Assembly: GCA_003647435.1 (NCBI GenBank)
Contig: QMMV01000166.1
Coordinates: forward strand, 1-5,342
DNA length: 5,342 bases
Reading direction: 5' to 3'
Source: Deltaproteobacteria bacterium
GTDB taxonomy: Bacteria > Desulfobacterota > Desulfobacteria > Desulfobacterales > C00003060
Both the position numbers and the translations under genes were made by a program. Positions 1-5,342 of this stretch are shown here, one piece after another (position 1 is the stretch's first letter; every line of letters begins with the position of its first letter). The notes under the pieces were generated by a model. It saw nothing but the letters and a program-made list of their open reading frames with translations. It was not told the DNA's origin and ran no database searches.

Positions 1-100
1 AGCGTGCAAGAAGATCCATGTGCTGTCCGTCTCAGAACTGCTTGGAGAAGCTATTAAACGTTGTCATAGCGGCAACTCTGTCAGCTCATTATTTGTATGA
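1..100 (+). CDS. prs: Ribose-phosphate pyrophosphokinase (PRPP synthetase), C-terminal end only
   Basis: Read from base 2, the frame gives 32 residues and a TGA at 98-100. The segment contains SVSELLGEAIKRCHSGNSVS followed by SLFV. This matches the conserved C-terminus of bacterial PRPP synthetase, which normally reads like LLgeAIkRIHeeeSVSsLF. The enzyme is cytoplasmic and converts ATP plus ribose 5-phosphate to PRPP and AMP, feeding purine, pyrimidine, histidine, tryptophan and NAD synthesis. Catalytic and allosteric residues lie upstream of the window, so intactness cannot be judged. The final Val codon and the stop lie inside the left arm of an inverted-repeat element, so the original end may have been replaced when that element arrived (inference). 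prs next to rplY and pth is a familiar order in Desulfobacterota. Identity is confident despite the short length because the tail is so characteristic. Confidence 0.9.
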   Translation, partial: ACKKIHVLSVSELLGEAIKRCHSGNSVSSLFV

Positions 101-119
101 TCCCGAATTTCGCAAGTAT
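94..119 (+). repeat. Left inverted-repeat arm
   Basis: This arm pairs with 277-302, with mismatches only at 99 and 101. It overlaps the last codons and TGA stop of prs. Confidence 0.9.
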
Positions 120-276
120 TCCACAGATAAGAGTCAAGATTTGACTTCGTAGAGTAAAAGCAGCCGTGAAAGAGGTGGCTTGATTTTGCGAGCTAATGTT
201 CTCATACCACATGAGGGGCTTTATTTATAAGGGTTTACACAACTAACAGCCACTTTTCCCAAGGTTTTTCGTTTTG

Positions 277-302
277 ATACTTGCGAAATTCGGGGTGATA
301 CA
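277..302 (-). repeat. Right inverted-repeat arm
   Basis: This is the reverse complement of 94-119 at 24 of 26 positions, with 277-294 a perfect match to 102-119. TTGATA at 274-279, 17 bp and GATACA at 297-302 form a poor sigma-70-like match that would read outward toward rplY. The -10 is weak, so it is not called as a promoter. Confidence 0.9.
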
Positions 303-345
303 TGTTTTTCAGCGGCTATCTATACAAATGGATGATAGAAATTTA

Positions 346-476
346 GTAACTATTCAGATTCAAGGTTCCGTGGTTCACGGTTAAACGGACGAAATTGAGC
401 TTTGTAGGGTTGACCGTCTCGGAAGTGCGCAAGGCAACCAACTGGAAACCCTGAACCGGGCAACCTGGATAGTTAC
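346..476. repeat. Second palindromic intergenic element with degenerate 8-bp GGTTCACG-type units
   Basis: The arms 346-382 and 447-476 are reverse complements at 25 of 30 aligned positions once a 7-nt bulge (358-364) in the left arm is allowed. The outer ends read GTAACTATTCAG and CTGGATAGTTAC. The left arm holds three tandem degenerate octamers (GGTTCCGT 364-371, GGTTCACG 372-379, GTTAAACG 380-387) and a small perfect hairpin CCGTG-GTT-CACGG (368-380). The 64-nt apex has no ORF. The structure resembles a REP-type or MITE-type intergenic element, and GGTTCACGG-rich palindromes of this kind are familiar from Desulfobacterota intergenic DNA (recollection, not searched). It sits 17 nt before the rplY ribosome-binding site, so it would lie in the rplY leader if transcription starts upstream of it. 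Confidence 0.55.
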
Positions 477-493
477 TTTCCAGATATCAAACT

Positions 494-500
494 AAGGAGG
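494..500 (+). promoter_or_regulatory. Strong Shine-Dalgarno of rplY that fixes a TTG start
   Basis: AAGGAGG lies 9 nt before TTG at 510. It is close to the full anti-SD complement, and together with the family-like N-terminus it selects TTG over any later start. Confidence 0.9.
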
Positions 501-509
501 AAACTGCTA

Positions 510-1148
510 TTGGAAGTAATAGAGCTTAAAGCAAGTCAAAGAAGTGGCATCGGGAAGGGACCGGCGCGAAGGCTCAGGCGTAAAGGCTTGATCCCGGCGG
601 TCCTGTACGGACCGGAAACCGAGTCTATACCATTGGCCATTTCTTCTGCTGACCTCGACAGAGTATACAAGAAAGCTGGAAGCGAACATGTCCTTCTGAA
701 TCTGATTATTGAAAACGGAGACACCCGGGAAAAGACAGCAATAATAAAAGAGGTGCAGACTTCTCCCTTAACCAATCAGTATCTCCATGTCGATTTCTGC
801 GAAATATCTCTGGAAAAGAAGATTGTAGTCAAGGTCCCGGTCGAGCTAAGCGGAAAGTCGAAAGGTGTTGAACGCGGGGGCCTTCTGCAATTGATTCGAC
901 ACGAATTGGAAGTTGAGTGCCTTCCTATGGACATCCCGGACAAGATTCTGGTCGATGTATCTAACCTTGGTATTGGCGATTCCCTGCATGTTGGAGATAT
1001 TGATGTAGGTGAAAAGGTAAGGCTGCTGGATGATGCGGACCTCGCTGTAGTTACAATAATAGCACCTTCTGCAAAGGAGGAAGAAGTTTCTGAAGAAGAA
1101 TTAGAAGAAGCTGAAGAGGCCCCTGCCGTGGAAGGCGAAGCTAAATAA
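510..1148 (+). CDS. rplY: 50S ribosomal protein L25, two-domain Ctc/TL5 form
   Basis: This 212-residue protein binds 5S rRNA in the central protuberance of the large ribosomal subunit. Residues 1-95 are the L25 RNA-binding barrel, with the typical GKGPARRLRRKGLIPAVLYG opening (residues 15-34) and YLHVDF (91-96) closing it. Residues about 100-187 are the TL5/Ctc C-terminal beta domain, with VKVPVELSGKSKGVERGG (107-124) and DIPDKILVDVSNLGIGDSLH (141-160). Residues 189-210 form a strongly acidic tail rich in Glu, common in Ctc-type L25 and variable between species. The length suits the long Ctc form rather than the roughly 95-residue E. coli L25. Translation starts at TTG with an excellent SD; the encoded second residue onward aligns with the family start. 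The 5' flank is 409 nt of palindromic elements, and pth follows after 51 nt, probably in one transcript. Confidence 0.96.
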   Translation: MEVIELKASQRSGIGKGPARRLRRKGLIPAVLYGPETESIPLAISSADLDRVYKKAGSEHVLLNLIIENGDTREKTAIIKEVQTSPLTNQYLHVDFCEISLEKKIVVKVPVELSGKSKGVERGGLLQLIRHELEVECLPMDIPDKILVDVSNLGIGDSLHVGDIDVGEKVRLLDDADLAVVTIIAPSAKEEEVSEEELEEAEEAPAVEGEAK

Positions 1149-1155
1149 AGAGAGC

Positions 1156-1180
1156 TTCCAAGACCTTTTTAAGGATGGAA
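1156..1180 (+). other. Small hairpin in the rplY-pth gap that encloses the only SD-like sequence
   Basis: TTCCA (1156-1160) pairs with TGGAA (1176-1180), and CCTT (1164-1167) pairs with AAGG (1171-1174) around a TTT loop. AAGG is the only purine-rich SD-like stretch before pth and lies more than 20 nt from its ATG. The stem is short and AU-rich, so a regulatory role is speculative. Confidence 0.25.
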
Positions 1181-1199
1181 ATCAGTCAAACTAATCCGA

Positions 1200-1811
1200 A
1201 TGACCCAAAACCGAGTTCGCCTGATTGTAGGCCTGGGCAACCAGGGAGAATCGTATCGATCCACACGTCACAACATTGGTTTTATGGTTGTAGATCGGCT
1301 TGCAATTGTACATCACATCCATTTGAACAGATGCCGATTTAAGGTAAACTTTGGCAGAGGCAATATCTCGAATCAATCTGTCATCCTGGCCAGACCTATG
1401 ACGTTTATGAATTTGAGCGGGCCTGCCGTCAGAGATCTGACCTATTTTTTTGGACTGGATACAACAGACGTTATAGTAATTCACGATGATATAGATATTG
1501 CCTTTGGCAAAATAAAGATCAAACAAGACGGAGGCCATGGAGGACACAAAGGCCTTAAATCCTTGATTCAGGCCTACAGTAGTAGTACCTTTTGCCGCAT
1601 TCGTGTGGGCATCGGTCGGCCACCAATTGGACAGGAGGCAAAGGATTATGTGCTTGGTGAATTTGACTCTACACAAAGGGCCGTACTTGATGATGTCATT
1701 GCAACAGCACAAGCTGCCACTGAAACCATCCTGTTAAAAGGCGTAGCTGAAGCAATGAATCGATTCCACGGTAAGGGCATACCAAAAACTAACATGGGGA
1801 GAGAGCCATGA
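1200..1811 (+). CDS. pth: Peptidyl-tRNA hydrolase (bacterial Pth family)
   Basis: This 203-residue cytoplasmic esterase would release peptides from peptidyl-tRNAs dropped by stalled ribosomes. Family landmarks are present: LIVGLGNQG (8-16) with Asn14 (E. coli N10), TRHNIGF (22-28) with the catalytic His24 (E. coli H20), RPMTFMNLSG (65-74) with Asn71 (E. coli N68), and VIHDDIDI (93-100) with Asp96 (E. coli D93). Two positions depart from the usual family sequence. The GLGNPG proline is Gln15, and GGHGGHKGLK (111-120) has Lys117 where E. coli has tRNA-contacting Asn114. Catalytic residues are intact, so the protein is probably active. ATG 1200 is the only standard start after an in-frame stop at 1170-1172, and it lacks a properly spaced SD, suggesting coupling to rplY translation. 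Its TGA overlaps the hppA ATG. Confidence 0.95.
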   Translation: MTQNRVRLIVGLGNQGESYRSTRHNIGFMVVDRLAIVHHIHLNRCRFKVNFGRGNISNQSVILARPMTFMNLSGPAVRDLTYFFGLDTTDVIVIHDDIDIAFGKIKIKQDGGHGGHKGLKSLIQAYSSSTFCRIRVGIGRPPIGQEAKDYVLGEFDSTQRAVLDDVIATAQAATETILLKGVAEAMNRFHGKGIPKTNMGREP

Positions 1812-3850
1812 GTATAAGTATCAACAGTTTGGAATTTTACAGTACGCTTGTCGGCATTGCGGGTGCAATTTACACTCTTTTTGTCATCGGTTATATTAAA
1901 AGTGCCCCAAGCGGGGATGAAAAAATGGCCGAAGTGGCTGAGGCTATTAAAGAAGGCGCGATAGCATATCTCAACCGGCAACTAAAAACAGTTGCTGTAG
2001 TAGCCGGTGTTATTGCAATCATCCTTGGAGTTCTACTTGGAATAAAGACTGCTGTAGGGTTTCTAATTGGAGCTTCAGCCTCTTACATAGCGGGCTATAC
2101 AGGTATGCGAGTATCCGTTATTGCAAATGTGCGAACAGCTGAAGCCGCCAAACGGGGGCTTGCAGCAGGCCTCGGCATGGCCTTTAAAGGGGGGCAGGTA
2201 ACCGGGCTTATGGTCGCAGGTCTTGCCCTGACCTCAGTGGCCGGATACTATACCGTTATCCATGATATTAAGTCCTTGGTCGCCCTGGGATTTGGCGGAA
2301 GTCTGATTTCCATATTTGCCCGGCTTGGTGGTGGCATCTACACCAAAGGTGCGGACGTAGGCGCAGACCTCGTAGGAAAGGTAGAGGCCGGCATTCCCGA
2401 AGACGATCCACGAAACCCTGCTGTCATCGCGGACAACGTTGGCGACAATGTGGGGGACTGTGCAGGTATGGCTGCAGACCTGTTTGAGACTTACGCCGTG
2501 ACGGCCGTGGCCGCCATGCTCCTGGCCCATCTACTTTTTCCTGTCGACAAAGTCGGTGCCTCAGCCCATCATAGTGCAGTCACCTTCCCGCTGGTGTTAG
2601 GAGCTATTTCCATCATAGCTTCGATCATCGCAACATTTTTTGTAAGACTCGGCGCCAGCCAGTATATCATGGGCGCTTTATATAAAGGGATGTTTGGATC
2701 TGCTGTTCTCGCTGGTATTGGGTTCTATTTTGCTACCAGCAAGATGATGACAGGACTCAGTATATCCTCCATCAATATTTACCTCGCCACCCTGGTTGGC
2801 CTGGTGCTCACAGTAGGAATAGTGATTGTGACCGAATACTACACTGGTATCAGATCTCCTGTAAAGGGTATCGCTCAGGCCTCGACTACAGGACATGCAA
2901 CCAACATCATCGAAGGTTTGGCTGTGGGCATGCAATCTACTGCCATCCCCACCCTTCTGATATGTGCTTCTATTTTAGTATCTTACCATTTTGCAGGTCT
3001 TTTTGGAATTGCGATGGCCGCCATGAGCATGCTTTCCATGACCGGGATGGTAATTGCTATCGATGCCTATGGGCCGATTACCGACAACGCTGGTGGTATT
3101 GCCGAGATGGCAGAAATGAGTGAAAGTGTCAGGGCCGTCACAGATCCTTTGGATGCAGTCGGAAATACCACTAAGGCTGTGACCAAAGGATATGCCATCA
3201 GCTCTGCCGGCCTGGCGGCTCTTGTACTGTTTTCTGCTTATATCCAGGAACTCAAAGATGCCATCCATGTTGCTGGAGGCAGCTTAAAAGAAGTAGCGTT
3301 TCAGCTGGGCGACGTCCGAGTGATTGTCGGCCTTTTCATTGGAGGTCTTCTTCCATATCTTTTTGCCTCCATGGCGATGAAAGCCGTGGGACGAGCTGGT
3401 GCAACGGTTGTTGACGAGGTCAGGCGCCAATTCAGGGAAATTCCAGGTATCATGGAAAGAAATGCGAAACCAGATTATGCAGCCTGTGTGGACATAGTCA
3501 CTCGTTTTGCCCTTAAGGAAATGATTGTGCCGGCTCTTTTGCCGGTGTTGGCTCCGGTTCTCGTTGGTCTTTTCCTTGGCAAGATCGCGCTTGGTGCTCT
3601 TTTGATCGGTAGTATCGTAACAGGGGTCTTCGTTGCCGTTTCCATGACCACAGGCGGTGCGGCATGGGATAATGCAAAGAAATACATCGAGGATGGTCAT
3701 CTTGGTGGCAAGGGAAGTGATGCTCACATGGCCGCAGTGACAGGCGATACAGTTGGCGACCCGTACAAGGATACAGCAGGGCCAGCTATCAATCCAATGA
3801 TAAAGATATTGAACGTCGTAGCCTTGCTCATGGTACCCTTTCTGATTTAG
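1808..3850 (+). CDS. hppA: Membrane-bound proton-translocating pyrophosphatase, potassium-independent type
   Basis: This 680-residue integral membrane protein couples PPi hydrolysis to ion pumping across the cytoplasmic membrane. It is hydrophobic throughout, consistent with the roughly 16 helices of the family, and full length. Substrate and Mg binding motifs are present: DVGADLVGKVE (183-193), DNVGDNVGDCAG (209-220), DAYGPITDNAGG (419-430), DNAKKYIEDG (621-630) and DTVGDPYKDTAGP (647-659). The segment GNTTKAVTKG (452-461) carries Lys456 and Thr459. At the equivalent sites potassium-dependent enzymes have Ala (GNTTAA), so this should be a potassium-independent enzyme, a group known as proton pumps. 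The start overlaps the pth stop (ATGA, 1808-1811) behind a GGGGAGAG SD at 1797-1804, indicating translational coupling. Local oddity: GYAIS (461-465), where Gly is usual for Ser465. Physiologically it would conserve energy from PPi made during nucleotide synthesis or substrate activation (inference). Confidence 0.97.
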   Translation: MSISINSLEFYSTLVGIAGAIYTLFVIGYIKSAPSGDEKMAEVAEAIKEGAIAYLNRQLKTVAVVAGVIAIILGVLLGIKTAVGFLIGASASYIAGYTGMRVSVIANVRTAEAAKRGLAAGLGMAFKGGQVTGLMVAGLALTSVAGYYTVIHDIKSLVALGFGGSLISIFARLGGGIYTKGADVGADLVGKVEAGIPEDDPRNPAVIADNVGDNVGDCAGMAADLFETYAVTAVAAMLLAHLLFPVDKVGASAHHSAVTFPLVLGAISIIASIIATFFVRLGASQYIMGALYKGMFGSAVLAGIGFYFATSKMMTGLSISSINIYLATLVGLVLTVGIVIVTEYYTGIRSPVKGIAQASTTGHATNIIEGLAVGMQSTAIPTLLICASILVSYHFAGLFGIAMAAMSMLSMTGMVIAIDAYGPITDNAGGIAEMAEMSESVRAVTDPLDAVGNTTKAVTKGYAISSAGLAALVLFSAYIQELKDAIHVAGGSLKEVAFQLGDVRVIVGLFIGGLLPYLFASMAMKAVGRAGATVVDEVRRQFREIPGIMERNAKPDYAACVDIVTRFALKEMIVPALLPVLAPVLVGLFLGKIALGALLIGSIVTGVFVAVSMTTGGAAWDNAKKYIEDGHLGGKGSDAHMAAVTGDTVGDPYKDTAGPAINPMIKILNVVALLMVPFLI

Positions 3851-3872
3851 GTAACGCACATTCTCCAAAGCG

Positions 3873-3889
3873 CTGGGTAGAATACCCGG
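3873..3889 (+). other. Hairpin in the hppA-carD gap; possible weak terminator or leader structure
   Basis: CTGGGTA (3873-3879) pairs with TACCCGG (3883-3889) around a GAA loop, seven pairs with one U-G wobble. No U-tract follows directly; the next T-run is at 3923-3927. It is therefore not a canonical intrinsic terminator. The surrounding 136-nt gap (3851-3986) has no ORF. It also holds an 11-nt-spaced direct repeat GGATGAA (3888-3894, 3899-3905) and GATAAC twice (3952-3957, 3959-3964), and may carry a carD promoter, though no convincing -35/-10 pair is visible. Confidence 0.3.
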
Positions 3890-3972
3890 ATGAAACTTGG
3901 ATGAACTCCTGCCTGAGAAAAATTTTTGCGTTGATAATAGGAACAAAAAGTGATAACAGATAACCAGAGCAC

Positions 3973-3978
3973 GAGGAG
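3973..3978 (+). promoter_or_regulatory. Shine-Dalgarno of carD
   Basis: GAGGAG lies 8 nt before ATG 3987 and supports that start, which also gives the family-typical N-terminus MFKVGDLAVYPAHGVG. Confidence 0.85.
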
Positions 3979-3986
3979 TCGCCACC

Positions 3987-4472
3987 ATGTTTAAAGTTGG
4001 AGATTTAGCTGTCTATCCAGCCCACGGTGTCGGGCGTATTGAATCAATAGAAGCACGTGAGATATCAGGGAAAAAGCAAAACTTTTACATCATGAAGATC
4101 ATTCATAACAACATGACTATCATGATCCCTGTCAACAACGCGGGCTCCGTCGGCCTTCGGGGCATAATAGATATGGATGAGGTTCCAAAAGTTTACGAAA
4201 TTATGAAAAGGCGAAACATCCCACCTGACAATCAGACATGGAACCGTCGCTATCGTGAATATATGGAAAAGATCAAGACCGGCTCCGTGTACGAAGTTGC
4301 TGAAGTCCTCAGGAACCTGTATTTGCTCAGGGAAGACAAAGACCTCTCATTCGGAGAGCGTAAGATGCTGGATACAGCTCAAAGTCTCTTAATTAAGGAG
4401 CTTTCAATCGCCCAAAATACCGATGAAGGCGCCGTAATGTCGGAAATCAGTGCAATCTTCGACCTGGACTGA
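3987..4472 (+). CDS. carD: CarD/CdnL-family RNA polymerase-binding transcription regulator
   Basis: This 161-residue protein has the length of the stand-alone CdnL/CarD regulators (about 160 residues) and lacks the HMGA-like extension of Myxococcus CarD, so cdnL would be an equally good name. Residues 1-65 form the Tudor-like RNA polymerase-interaction domain shared with TRCF/Mfd, opening FKVGDLAVYPAHGVGRIESI (2-21). Residues about 70-155 are the helical DNA-contact domain. Trp85 in NQTWNRRYRE (82-91) matches the conserved tryptophan that wedges into the upstream edge of the transcription bubble, and LSFGERKMLDTAQSLLIKEL (120-139) is a family hallmark. Such proteins bind the RNAP beta subunit and stabilise open complexes at housekeeping promoters such as those of rRNA. 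The 136-nt upstream gap suggests independent initiation. The rluD-like gene begins 15 nt downstream and is probably cotranscribed. Confidence 0.93.
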   Translation: MFKVGDLAVYPAHGVGRIESIEAREISGKKQNFYIMKIIHNNMTIMIPVNNAGSVGLRGIIDMDEVPKVYEIMKRRNIPPDNQTWNRRYREYMEKIKTGSVYEVAEVLRNLYLLREDKDLSFGERKMLDTAQSLLIKELSIAQNTDEGAVMSEISAIFDLD

Positions 4473-4481
4473 TCACCCATC

Positions 4482-4486
4482 GGAGG
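4482..4486 (+). promoter_or_regulatory. GGAGG abutting the only standard start of the rluD-like gene
   Basis: GGAGG is separated by a single base from GTG 4488, which is much shorter than usual spacing. Optimal spacing would fall on TCT, GTT or TTA codons in frame. The frame is closed upstream by TGA 4470-4472, the carD stop. Confidence 0.6.
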
Positions 4487-4487
4487 T

Positions 4488-5342
4488 GTGTCTGTTTTAA
4501 CCTTTGCTGTAACCGAAGCCGAAGCACGCCATCGGCTCGACACCATCATATCAAAAAGGGTTCCGGGACTGTCTCGGTCACATGCAGCTCGGCTTATCCG
4601 CACCGGCTATATCGTTGTCAACCACCTGAAGCAAAAACCCGCATATCTGGTCAAGTGCGGAGATGTGGTCCAGACAGAGTTACCAGTCTCACAACCCATC
4701 AAAGCCAAGCCTGAACCCATTCCTCTTTCTATCCTCTATGAAGATGCTGATATCATCATCTTAAACAAGCCCGCCGGCGTTGTGGTATATCCTGCCCCAG
4801 GACACCGGAGCGGGACCATTGTCAACGCTTTACTTTATCACTATCAGAATCTTGAGGGGATCGAAAGTGAACTCCGGCCAGGGATTGTCCACCGCCTTGA
4901 TAAGGATACCTCCGGCGCTCTTATTGTCGCAAAGAATACTATTGCCCATGAAAGCCTGTGCAGTCAATTTAAAGAGCGGCAGGTTCAAAAACTCTATCTT
5001 GCTCTGGTATACGGAAACATGAAAGGATCGTCGGGCGTAATCAAGCTACCCATAGGCCGCCACCCCGCCGATCGAAAAAAAATGTCGACAAAGGCTCGTA
5101 AAACCCGATCAACCGAAACCCGGTGGAGGATCAAAGAGAGATTTCAGGGTATTACACTGCTTGAGGTTGACCTAAGGACGGGACGAACGCACCAAATCCG
5201 CGTTCACTGCGCAGCTACAGGTCATCCCGTGGTAGGAGATACCACATACGGCGGGAAAAGGAAGTGGAAGGAGTTTCGCTCCCGGCAGATGCAGGATACA
5301 ATCAGATCTGTGCCACGGCAAATGCTGCACGCCTGGCAGGTG
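4488..5342 (+). CDS. rluD: RluA/RluD-family 23S rRNA pseudouridine synthase, 3'-truncated by the window
   Basis: The frame is open for 285 codons to the window edge. Residues 1-70 hold an S4-type RNA-binding domain, with RLDTIISKRVPGLSRSHAAR (16-35) and NHLKQKPAYLVKCGD (45-59). The catalytic domain follows: ILNKPAGVVVYPAPGHRSGT (91-110), GIVHRLDKDTSG (132-143) with catalytic Asp138, RTGRTHQIRVH (230-240), PVVGDTTYGG (247-256) and QMLHAWQV at the end. These are the RluA-family motifs, and the S4 domain points to RluD or RluC rather than RluA. RluD makes pseudouridines in helix 69 of 23S rRNA in E. coli; the exact target here is inferred. About 30-40 residues should remain beyond the edge. GTG 4488 is the only standard start available after the carD stop, and its SD spacing is abnormal. 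An internal 80-codon frame at 4780-5022 is a shadow of this gene. Confidence 0.9.
   Translation, partial: MSVLTFAVTEAEARHRLDTIISKRVPGLSRSHAARLIRTGYIVVNHLKQKPAYLVKCGDVVQTELPVSQPIKAKPEPIPLSILYEDADIIILNKPAGVVVYPAPGHRSGTIVNALLYHYQNLEGIESELRPGIVHRLDKDTSGALIVAKNTIAHESLCSQFKERQVQKLYLALVYGNMKGSSGVIKLPIGRHPADRKKMSTKARKTRSTETRWRIKERFQGITLLEVDLRTGRTHQIRVHCAATGHPVVGDTTYGGKRKWKEFRSRQMQDTIRSVPRQMLHAWQV

Larger units (their letters stand above)
94..302. mobile_element. MITE-like element with 26-bp terminal inverted repeats
   Basis: A 209-bp segment is bounded by arms at 94-119 and 277-302 that are reverse complements at 24 of 26 positions, including an 18-bp perfect core (CCCGAATTTCGCAAGTAT at 102-119 and its complement at 277-294). 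The 157-bp interior has no credible ORF but holds smaller hairpins: AGTCAA/TTGACT around GAT at 132-146, CTCAT/ATGAG at 201-215, and GTGGCT (175-180) facing AGCCAC (248-253). Small size, long terminal repeats and no coding capacity fit a non-autonomous transposable element (MITE). No clean target-site duplication is visible, which weakens the call. It could instead be a large structured 3' UTR of prs, since a T-run (305-309) follows the right arm. The inverted repeat is certain; its mobility is inferred. Confidence 0.5.

Noticed and set aside
94..310. Intrinsic terminator for prs formed by the large inverted repeat plus T5 at 305-309
   Set aside because: The 157-nt loop is far longer than in intrinsic terminators and the T-run is short. 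The repeat is better described as an element, though some termination is not excluded.
300..345. Sigma-70 promoter around TATACA at 321-326 for rplY
   Set aside because: No acceptable -35 hexamer lies at 16-18 bp upstream.
364..387. Short CRISPR-like or tandem repeat array
   Set aside because: There are only three degenerate 8-bp units with no spacers; they are part of the 346-476 palindrome.
101..509. tRNA or other known RNA gene in the prs-rplY gap
   Set aside because: No cloverleaf or GTTCRANNC-type T-arm with a matching acceptor stem is visible; GGTTCACGG alone is part of the repeat units.
1191..1712. Antisense 173-codon open frame opposite pth
   Set aside because: The opposite strand encodes a clear Pth with family motifs, and the antisense product resembles nothing.
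3284..3988. Antisense 234-codon open frame opposite the end of hppA and the gap before carD
   Set aside because: It lies against a strongly conserved gene; the product has no recognisable domain and is compositionally odd (rich in His, Cys, Ser). It is a shadow of hppA codon use.
4780..5022. 80-codon + strand frame inside the rluD-like gene
   Set aside because: It is out of frame with the catalytic HRLDKDTSG-containing frame and has no motif of its own.

Overview
The window looks like an ordinary housekeeping segment of a Desulfobacterota (former Deltaproteobacteria) genome. The evidence is gene content and order: prs end, rplY (L25/Ctc), pth, a CarD/CdnL-type RNA polymerase-binding protein and an RluD-like pseudouridine synthase, all on the + strand. 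This order is familiar to me from sulfate-reducer-type genomes. The assignment rests on synteny and protein resemblance only and cannot be refined to genus from the sequence.

Layout. Positions 1-100 hold the last 32 codons and stop of ribose-phosphate pyrophosphokinase. Positions 101-509 have no gene but hold two different palindromic elements. The first (94-302) has 26-bp imperfect terminal inverted repeats with an 18-bp perfect core and resembles a MITE; its left arm supplies the prs stop codon. The second (346-476) is an imperfect long palindrome containing degenerate 8-bp GGTTCACG-like units. L25/Ctc follows (510-1148, TTG start with a strong Shine-Dalgarno), then pth (1200-1811), which overlaps hppA (1808-3850) by ATGA. 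hppA encodes a membrane proton pyrophosphatase with the potassium-independent signature. A 136-nt gap precedes carD (3987-4472). The RluD-like gene starts at GTG 4488 and runs off the right edge.

How the genes fit together. Most serve translation and transcription: L25 binds 5S rRNA, Pth recycles peptidyl-tRNA, CarD stabilises the RNA polymerase open complex and the RluD-like enzyme modifies rRNA. prs makes PRPP, whose use in nucleotide synthesis releases pyrophosphate, and HppA would hydrolyse pyrophosphate while pumping ions. That metabolic link is inference.

I see no CRISPR array, tRNA, defence system or other clearly new multi-gene system. The points most worth a second look are the two stacked palindromic elements between prs and rplY, the Pth active-site substitutions, the pth-hppA coupling and the odd start of the rluD-like gene.
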